Assembly: GCA_005223035.1 (NCBI GenBank)
Contig: NJBK01000034.1
Span: 1 to 35,499 of the forward strand
Length of the DNA: 35,499 bases
Origin: Chloroflexi bacterium B3_Chlor
Lineage (GTDB): Bacteria > Chloroflexota > Anaerolineae > UBA7937 > B3-Chlor
Reading direction: 5' to 3'
Both the position numbers and the translations under genes were made by a program. Under the pieces are notes generated by a model, which saw nothing but the letters and a program-made list of their open reading frames with translations, had not been told where the DNA came from and searched no databases. Below, in pieces: positions 30,092 to 35,499 of the stretch (the stretch's first letter is position 1; each line of letters starts with the position of its first letter).

Positions 30092-31813
30092 ATGGAGAAC
30101 AGTGAGATAGCCCAGGTTTTTTCCGACATCGCCGATATGTTGGATATCAAGGGTGACGATTGGTATCGCATACGCGCCTACAGGCGGGCGGCCGAGGCCA
30201 TGGCCCACTACCCTGAAGACTTGACCAACCTCTGGGAGGAAGGTCGGTTGGAGGAGATACCTGGCGTGGGGAAAGCCATCGCCGGCAAAGTTGACGAGAT
30301 TCTCCAGACCGGACGCTTGGAGTTCTACGAGCGGCTGAAGAGCGAGATACCCGACGGGGTAGTCTCGCTGCTGGGCATCCCTGGCGTGGGTCCCAAGACG
30401 GTACATCGTCTGTACAAGGAACTGGGCCTGGTTAGCGTCCCCGACGTCGAGGTCGCAGCCCGCCAGCACAGGCTGCGCCACCTTGAGGGGCTGGGCGCGA
30501 AGTCTGAGGAGCGTATCCTGCAGGCGATAGAGATGATGCACCGCATCTCTGGACGCCATCTCCTGGCTACCGCCCTGCCCGTGGCCGAGGAGATAGTGAC
30601 TGGGCTCCGTGAATGTCCTTCCGCGAGCGGCGTAACCCCTGCGGGGAGCCTACGCCGCTATGCGCCCACCGTTGGCGACGTAGACATCCTGGCTGCCTCC
30701 GGCAATCCGCAAGAGGTCGTTGACCACTTCGCCTCCTTGCCCCAGGTATACGATGTACTGTCTCAAGGGGACACTAAAGCCACCGTCATGCTGAATAGCG
30801 GGCTGCAGGTCGACCTGATGGTCCTGGAGGAGGCCCACTATGGCTCCTTGCTCCAGCATCTCACAGGCTCTAAGGACCACAACGCGTCCTTGAGAGGCCT
30901 GGCCCGAAGACAGGGCTTGAGCCTGAGCGAATACGGCTTCCGGCGCGAGAACGGTACCGTAGCCGCTTGTGCCTCCGAGGAGGAGGTATACGGCACGCTG
31001 GGGCTGGACTGGATTCCGCCGGAGCTAAGGGAGGCAAGCGGTGAACTGGAGGCGGCCAGCGAAGGACGTCTGCCCAGCCTCGTCACCGACGGAGACATCA
31101 AAGGTGATTTTCACACCCACACGCTCTACAGTGATGGGGTGAACACCATTGAGGAGATGGCCCGGGCGGCGATGGCTCGTGGCTATGAATACCTCGCCGT
31201 CACCGATCACAGCCGGGGGCTGGGGGTGGCGGGAGGCCTCACGCTACAGGAGTTCATCCGGCAACTGGAGGAGATCGCTACGCTGAACGAGAAGCTAGCC
31301 CCCTTTCGCATACTATCGGGGGTCGAACTTGAGATCAAAACTGATGGCGACTTGGACTTCCCCGACGAAGTCTTGGCGGAGTTCGACGTCGTCGTCGCTT
31401 CAGTCCATCTGGGACTGCGCCAGGATGAGGAGAAGATGACCGGTCGAATCATCGCCGCCATGCGCAATCCTCACGTGCACATCATCGCTCATCCCACGGG
31501 GCGGCTCCTGGGGCAGAGAGAAGGAGTGGCGATCGACTTCGAGGCCCTCATCAAAGAGGCGGCCATCACAGGCACCATGCTCGAGATCAATGCGCAGCCC
31601 AACCGGCTGGATCTGGATGGGGAGCTAGCTCGGAGGGCAACAAAGCAGGGAGTGATGCTCGCTCTCGGTAGCGATGCCCACCATGCCGACGGCCTCGGCG
31701 TGATGAGATTCGGGGTGGTCACAGCGCGCCGCGGCTGGGCCGAGCCGGCCAACATCGCCAACACGCTCTCCTGCCAAGAGTTGCTGGCTGAATTGAAAAG
31801 CGGGAAGGGCTAA
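30092..31813 (+). CDS. polX: DNA polymerase/3'-5' exonuclease PolX
   Basis: Bacterial PolX fills short gaps in DNA repair and trims 3' ends through its PHP domain. I start it at the ATG at 30092 with GGAGG 7 nt upstream; the frame is open from a GTG at 30050. The 573 residues contain two helix-hairpin-helix units (IPGVGKAIAGKV near 57, LGIPGVGPKTVHRL near 97) and the palm with Asp196 and Asp198 in VGDVDIL and Asp241 in LQVDLMV, the three metal-binding aspartates. The PHP exonuclease domain follows from 338: GDFHTHTLYSDG with His341/His343, EYLAVTDHS, LSGVELEIK, HIIAHPTGRL and LGSDAHHADGLGVM. Both activities look intact. No other repair gene is next to it. Confidence 0.95.
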   Translation: MENSEIAQVFSDIADMLDIKGDDWYRIRAYRRAAEAMAHYPEDLTNLWEEGRLEEIPGVGKAIAGKVDEILQTGRLEFYERLKSEIPDGVVSLLGIPGVGPKTVHRLYKELGLVSVPDVEVAARQHRLRHLEGLGAKSEERILQAIEMMHRISGRHLLATALPVAEEIVTGLRECPSASGVTPAGSLRRYAPTVGDVDILAASGNPQEVVDHFASLPQVYDVLSQGDTKATVMLNSGLQVDLMVLEEAHYGSLLQHLTGSKDHNASLRGLARRQGLSLSEYGFRRENGTVAACASEEEVYGTLGLDWIPPELREASGELEAASEGRLPSLVTDGDIKGDFHTHTLYSDGVNTIEEMARAAMARGYEYLAVTDHSRGLGVAGGLTLQEFIRQLEEIATLNEKLAPFRILSGVELEIKTDGDLDFPDEVLAEFDVVVASVHLGLRQDEEKMTGRIIAAMRNPHVHIIAHPTGRLLGQREGVAIDFEALIKEAAITGTMLEINAQPNRLDLDGELARRATKQGVMLALGSDAHHADGLGVMRFGVVTARRGWAEPANIANTLSCQELLAELKSGKG

Positions 31814-32034
31814 GCCCTCCCTGTCCAGCGGAATATCAATACGTAGCCGTTCAGTTATCCCCTTGGAAAGACCACTTACGCTCTGCGGCTGCGCCAGCGC
31901 AGACCTGCGTAATCCCTGTCGTCGGCCTCTCAACAGTAGCCGCAAGCCTAGACAACCACGCGACGCCATTGGCCACGCTTGACTTCAAATGCTTGGCGAA
32001 CGAGCTCCAATCAAAGATATGTCCAGTACAGGAC

Positions 32035-33429
32035 TCATCCGTGCGCATGAACGTGGTCAGGCGGCGCCATGTTTCCGAAGGCGTTGATCACTACTTCGCT
32101 CAGGGCGGGGTGTATGACCTGGGAATCAGCCAGGGGCATGTAGTCCTGGGATCCAGCGTTCATAAGGTATGCCACCTGCTGCACCAGGATTGCCGCCTGC
32201 GACCCAACTATGTGGCAGCCCAGGATCCTGCCCGTACCCTGCTCCACCACGACTTTCACCAGGCTGTCGTCCTCCCCCATGGCATACCCCTTCGTAACGT
32301 CCATGTACCTGGCCCTGCCCACAAGTATCTCGTAGCCTTCGGCCTTAGCCTCTTCCTCCGTAATGCCCACCCCAGCCACCTGGGGATAGCCGAACACGGC
32401 ATGGGGAACCGCATGATAGTCGACTGGCTGTCTATGATCAGTGAAGGCGTTCATCCACACGACCTCAGCCTCGTAGTTCGCTGTGTGCCTGAACATGTGT
32501 TTGCCAAGGGCGTCCCCCAGGGCCCAGATGCCGGGCTTGGTCGTTTCCAGATACTCGTTCACCGTTATCCAGCCGTGCCTGTCGGTCTCCACACCGGTTT
32601 TTTCGGGCTTGAGGAGATCGGAATTGGACCGAACTCCCGCTGCCAGCATGACCTCATCAGCTGTGAACTCATAGGTCTTGTCGTCCTCACCGCTCAATGC
32701 TGCGACGACCTTCTGATCACCCTTCCTTCCAACTCTCACCACCTTGTGATTCGTGCGAATCTCTGCATACCTGGAGAAGCGTCGTTCAACTATCTCCGAT
32801 ATCTCTGGGTCCTCCGCTAACAGAAGGCGGGGCATCATCTCAAGAAGCGTCACTTGCGTTCCTAGGGCCGAGAAGAAGTGCCCGTACTCGCAGGAGATGT
32901 AACCGCCGCCAATGATAATCAGGCTCACAGGCAGAGTCTCAAGCCCCAGCACGGAGACGTGGTCGATGTAGCCTGTGTCTACCAGGCCCTCTATGGGCGG
33001 CACCACCGCCCTCGCCCCCGACGCGATCACTACCTTGGGGGCGGTAATCGTCTCCTTGCCCACTTTGAGTTCATAATCGCCGACGAACTCACCTGTATCC
33101 CGGTACCATTCCAGTGCCTCGACCGCGCTGACACTCAGTTCCATCTGCTCCCTGTCTTCCTCGACAAAGGATCGCATACGCTCCATCATCAGACCAAAGT
33201 CCACGTTGGCTATGCTCCCCTCGACACCGATCTTCTTGGCCTCGTCCAATTCCCGTATCACATCGGCTGGGTAGAGGAGGATCTTGGAGGGTATGCAACC
33301 TGTGTTCAGGCACGTCCCACCCATGAGGCCATGTTCAACCACGGCCACCCTCATCCCCGTTTGCAGGGCCTGGGAGGCCACGTTCATTCCGGCTCCTGAG
33401 CCAATGACGATAAGATCGTACTCTTCCAT
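32035..33429 (-). CDS. Dihydrolipoamide dehydrogenase-like flavoprotein disulfide reductase
   Basis: This is a 464-residue class I pyridine nucleotide-disulfide oxidoreductase. The N-terminal FAD site is DLIVIGSGAGMNVASQAL. The redox disulfide is Cys40/Cys45 in GGTCLNTGCIPSK. The second Rossmann loop is IIGGGYISCEYGHFFSALGT, and the FAD-ribose site is PGIWALGDALGKHMFRHTAN. The C-terminal active His is in VIHPALSEVVINAFG. All catalytic parts are present. The exact substrate (lipoamide, mycothiol-like or a metal ion) cannot be decided; no 2-oxoacid dehydrogenase genes are adjacent, so a stand-alone reductase is likely. AAGGAGATT precedes the ATG. The leader contains the hairpin GCCCGC-N8-GCGGGC (33464-33483). 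A decayed copy of the start region lies at 34374-34465. Confidence 0.88.
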   Translation of the reverse strand: MEEYDLIVIGSGAGMNVASQALQTGMRVAVVEHGLMGGTCLNTGCIPSKILLYPADVIRELDEAKKIGVEGSIANVDFGLMMERMRSFVEEDREQMELSVSAVEALEWYRDTGEFVGDYELKVGKETITAPKVVIASGARAVVPPIEGLVDTGYIDHVSVLGLETLPVSLIIIGGGYISCEYGHFFSALGTQVTLLEMMPRLLLAEDPEISEIVERRFSRYAEIRTNHKVVRVGRKGDQKVVAALSGEDDKTYEFTADEVMLAAGVRSNSDLLKPEKTGVETDRHGWITVNEYLETTKPGIWALGDALGKHMFRHTANYEAEVVWMNAFTDHRQPVDYHAVPHAVFGYPQVAGVGITEEEAKAEGYEILVGRARYMDVTKGYAMGEDDSLVKVVVEQGTGRILGCHIVGSQAAILVQQVAYLMNAGSQDYMPLADSQVIHPALSEVVINAFGNMAPPDHVHAHG

Positions 33430-33646
33430 CGAATCTCCTTCCCTTTTCCAATGACCTCACATCGCCCGCAGTGGTTCGCGGGCTTCATAGTGGTAGATCC
33501 CTCCACCAACCAATGTGAAAGGGAAACATGACAGGCCATGGGTTGGACGTCAGCACTTTGCGGAGTGCACACGCGGAGAACAAAACCGGTACAATCAGTC
33601 TACCTCCATAGTTGAGCGTGCTGTCGACGAAGATGGGAACAGTGGG

Positions 33647-33778
33647 TCAAGCTGCCGACCGCTTCATTGCCTGGTTCACGCCGACGCCAAGAGCCAGGTG
33701 GGCAACCCAGGCTCCTGTGAGAAGGACGACGAAGCCAGCTATTGTGCGGATTACCAGTAGGTTGTCAAGTCTGATCAT
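33647..33778 (-). CDS. Possible 43-residue membrane peptide, overlapping the GNAT gene end
   Basis: This short minus-strand frame runs from the ATG at 33776-33778, inside the last codons of the GNAT gene, to a stop at 33647. The product MIRLDNLLVIRTIAGFVVLL continues TGAWVAHLALGVGVNQAMKR, with one clear hydrophobic helix. It resembles the N-terminal part of DUF2892-type membrane proteins (RxxAGxxVLL), but the second half of that domain is missing, so it may be a truncated remnant. The AGAGG site is almost against the ATG. Translation coupled to the GNAT gene would be needed. Confidence 0.35.
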   Translation of the reverse strand: MIRLDNLLVIRTIAGFVVLLTGAWVAHLALGVGVNQAMKRSAA

Positions 33779-34292
33779 TCCTCTGGGCAAGTCCTTCACA
33801 CATGTCCTTGAAGTAGATGGTCTGCCCCTCCGTCTCTGGTATGATTGGATCTGACTCAACCTTGCGGAATCCACACTTCTGGTAGAAGTGGTGATTCTTG
33901 ATCGCCCAATCGGGAGTTGCAAGGCGCCAGCTCTTGGTCTCGGGGTAGGTTGATTCGACGAATCGCCAGGTTTGCCTGCCCACCCCGATGTCCTGAAAAT
34001 GGGGGTCTACAAACATGGTTCCGAGCACATTGTGCCCCGGTTCGAGAATCCAGACGATTATTGCGCCGATGACTTCACCCTCCAAGACAACCTTGTAGCC
34101 AACGCTCTCCCGATAACCGAAGAGCCACCTGCGGAAGAAATCGCCGTTGTCGTACCCCTCAGGGCCTCCGCGTTCTTGGCCCAAGTGTTTTCGAGCATCA
34201 TCGTCGAAAGCCCGGGTCATGACAACCGTGAGCTCGGGCATATCGGCCTCAGTGATCAGCTCGAAAGAGAGTGCAAGTTCCTGTGGTTTCAT
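33765..34292 (-). CDS. GNAT-family N-acetyltransferase
   Basis: This is a 175-residue protein with the GNAT fold: beta-strand GYKVVLEGEVIGAIIVWILE, then LGTMFVDPHFQDIGVGRQTW, which contains the acetyl-CoA loop QDIGVGRQ, and the C-terminal NHHFYQKCGFRKVESDP, the usual NxxxFYxKxGF signature. It acetylates an amine on a small molecule or protein; the substrate is unknown. It sits in a row of minus-strand genes (cupin, AHSA1, GNAT, flavoprotein) with gaps of 150 to 340 bp. A small membrane frame overlaps its last codons. Confidence 0.88.
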   Translation of the reverse strand: MKPQELALSFELITEADMPELTVVMTRAFDDDARKHLGQERGGPEGYDNGDFFRRWLFGYRESVGYKVVLEGEVIGAIIVWILEPGHNVLGTMFVDPHFQDIGVGRQTWRFVESTYPETKSWRLATPDWAIKNHHFYQKCGFRKVESDPIIPETEGQTIYFKDMCEGLAQRNDQT

Positions 34293-34373
34293 CTTGGTTC
34301 TTGTGGTCTCCCTCTTTGCACTGCGCCTAAAAGATCCCAGGTATGAACCGCCAACGAGCTTTCTGCATGTATT

Positions 34374-34465
34374 CCATGACTACGAGATCGTACTCTCCCG
34401 TCGAATCTCCTTGCCTTCTCCGATATCCTCACCTCACGCGCCGTGGTGTCCGGGCTTCATACGTG
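34374..34465 (-). pseudogene. Decayed duplicate of the flavoprotein gene start and leader
   Basis: The DNA aligns without large gaps with 33402-33493, the first codons and leader of the disulfide reductase gene; for example AGATCGTACTCT, TCGAATCTCCTT, CCTCAC and GGGCTTCAT occur in both in the same order. The start codon CAT (33427-33429, plus-strand view) is CGT here. The frame would read GEYDLVVMEYM against EEYDLIVIGSG and soon loses similarity. It is a relic of a local duplication. The remaining spacer 34293-34373 and 34466-34518 shows nothing. Confidence 0.6.
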
Positions 34466-34518
34466 GCCGGCGCTGGCGGTTCACTCGACAGGGCAGGCCA
34501 ACGCTGCGTTGGCTGCAA

Positions 34519-34974
34519 CTACAGATTGACCTGGTTCTCAAGCTCTTTGAAGGCAGCGCCCCATGCTCTTTCGAACCACTCCCGGGCCTCTTCCCATTCA
34601 GCTGACCCCCTCCAGCCGGAGTGAATGAGATGCGCCTCCGTACTAGGAACGGAGTCATCCTCACGGGGCATGAAAAACACCACGACATGAGTCAGTGGAT
34701 CAGCTTCGTTCATGAAGTGCTGGTATTGAGCTGGCCCCTTCCATTCGAAACAGAGGAACTTGTCGCGCTCGATCGCCGTCACCTTGCAGCCAATTGTGCT
34801 GTTGATCTCCTTGTCGCCTGGGTCCCAGAACAGTTCGTACTTCCCGCCGACAACCGGCTCGACCTCTGCCAGAGCAGTAAGCCAGGACTCCAGCAATCCA
34901 TTGACCGTGAACATCTCGAATGCACGATGGGAGTCGCACCGCAGGCGAGCTCTCTGGTAGATGATCTTGTCCAT
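34519..34974 (-). CDS. SRPBCC/AHSA1-type START-like domain protein
   Basis: This 151-residue soluble protein has the Aha1-like SRPBCC pattern: RCDSHRAFEMFTVNGLLESW followed by LTALAEVEPVVGGKYELFWD, the internal IGCKVTAIERDKFLCFEWKG, and a C-terminal helix with SGWRGSAEWEEAREWFERAW. These proteins bind small hydrophobic ligands in a deep cavity, or interact with Hsp90 in the eukaryotic case; the bacterial ones are mostly uncharacterised. AGGAGG lies 7 nt before the ATG. No catalytic residue can be assigned. Confidence 0.85.
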   Translation of the reverse strand: MDKIIYQRARLRCDSHRAFEMFTVNGLLESWLTALAEVEPVVGGKYELFWDPGDKEINSTIGCKVTAIERDKFLCFEWKGPAQYQHFMNEADPLTHVVVFFMPREDDSVPSTEAHLIHSGWRGSAEWEEAREWFERAWGAAFKELENQVNL

Positions 34975-35126
34975 CTCTGCCTCCTCTTCTGCACGTCTCA
35001 GTGCGGGCCAGTGCCTGGCCCTGAAAGTGCTCCTTCGCCACGATATCTCCTTCCCTGAGTTCTCAGAGTCAACAATGACTCGTTAGCTCCAGAATATTCG
35101 AACTCCACCAAGTCGGACCTGGAAGT

Positions 35127-35498
35127 TCAAGATCCCTGGTCCTCAAGCCACGCGGTGTCGTTCTCTGCGGGCTTGCTGATCTTGAACACGACCACCTTGA
35201 GATCCTCATCCGACTGGTTCCAGAGACTATGGGTATCCCCTGGACTGCAAATGAAGGCGTCACCGGGCCCCGCCAGAAACTCGCTCCCGCTGATGGAGAT
35301 GAGGCCTTCGCCCTCAAGGATGTAGAAGACCTCCGTCTGCTCCCTGTGCAGGTGAAGCCGCTGCTTGGTCCTCGGCGGGATGGTGACCACCTGAAGCAGA
35401 TGGCCCTCTTCCTCGAAGTCCTCGGTGGAGAAGATGATCTCTCTGGAGTAGTCCTTCTCCTGAACCCTTCTCCCTGCACCCCTTGGCATGTACCTCAT
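35127..35498 (-). CDS. Cupin-domain protein (start near the window edge)
   Basis: This 123-residue protein has a single cupin barrel. The first motif is TKQRLHLHREQTEVFYILEG, with two His and a Glu as metal ligands, and the second is PGDAFICSPGDTHSLWNQSD with the third His. A metal-binding site is therefore intact. The first ATG in view is at the last bases of the window (35496-35498); a second is at 35487-35489. The true start could lie outside. Such proteins may be sugar isomerases, dioxygenases or sensors; nothing here decides. Confidence 0.8.
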   Translation of the reverse strand: MRYMPRGAGRRVQEKDYSREIIFSTEDFEEEGHLLQVVTIPPRTKQRLHLHREQTEVFYILEGEGLISISGSEFLAGPGDAFICSPGDTHSLWNQSDEDLKVVVFKISKPAENDTAWLEDQGS

Positions 35499-35499
35499 G

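Overview
The window looks like a chromosomal segment of an uncultured Chloroflexota-type bacterium (Anaerolineae/Dehalococcoidia-like). This is an inference from gene content: an 11-subunit nuo operon without nuoE, nuoF or nuoG, a FemAB-type peptidoglycan branching enzyme, a bacterial PolX, rather high GC, and TTCGATACG...CTCAGGG-type dispersed intergenic repeats. No rRNA, tRNA, CRISPR array, insertion sequence or phage gene was seen.

Layout. (1) 1-4.2 kb, minus strand: a truncated lipoprotein, a toast-rack-type lipoprotein, an uncharacterised KNQYFGDINDYRKYG-family protein, a 180-bp CAC/ATC triplet-rich tract, and a two-gene unit. That unit is a SatD-like protein (cyclase/GGDEF-like N-terminus plus HTH) followed by a DUF3307 C-terminal-type membrane protein, separated by three palindromes with an exact 28-bp period. 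(2) 4.0-8.75 kb, minus strand: a decayed FemAB C-terminus, a thymidylate-kinase/diacylglycerol-kinase-like fusion whose GGDGT motif reads GGAGT, a Fic AMPylase with its own inhibitory helix, and an intact FemAB-type transferase. (3) 8.96-19.33 kb, plus strand: nuoABCDHIJKLMN, closed by a strong hairpin at 19361-19384. (4) 19.4-22.0 kb: repeat-rich spacer, a flavin split-barrel protein, a cytochrome c lipoprotein paired with a DUF6529-like membrane cytochrome, and a divergent PEP-CTERM protein with a near-consensus promoter. (5) 22.2-31.8 kb: murE, an exported papain-like protease, an unrecognised coiled-coil protein, a NagZ-type lipoprotein, a YihY/BrkB membrane protein, a previously uncalled 39-residue membrane peptide, and polX. 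(6) 32.0-35.5 kb, minus strand: a dihydrolipoamide-dehydrogenase-like flavoprotein, a possible 43-residue membrane peptide, GNAT, AHSA1/SRPBCC and cupin proteins, with a decayed copy of the flavoprotein gene start between GNAT and AHSA1.

How it fits together. The nuo operon builds the membrane arm and the quinone-reducing connecting module of complex I but no NADH-oxidising module, so electrons must come from another donor. The cytochrome c/b pair may be a further small redox module. murE, the FemAB protein and the NagZ-type enzyme all act on peptidoglycan. The most system-like novelty is the SatD/28-bp palindrome/membrane protein unit. The kinase fusion and the two decayed gene duplications are the next most interesting items.
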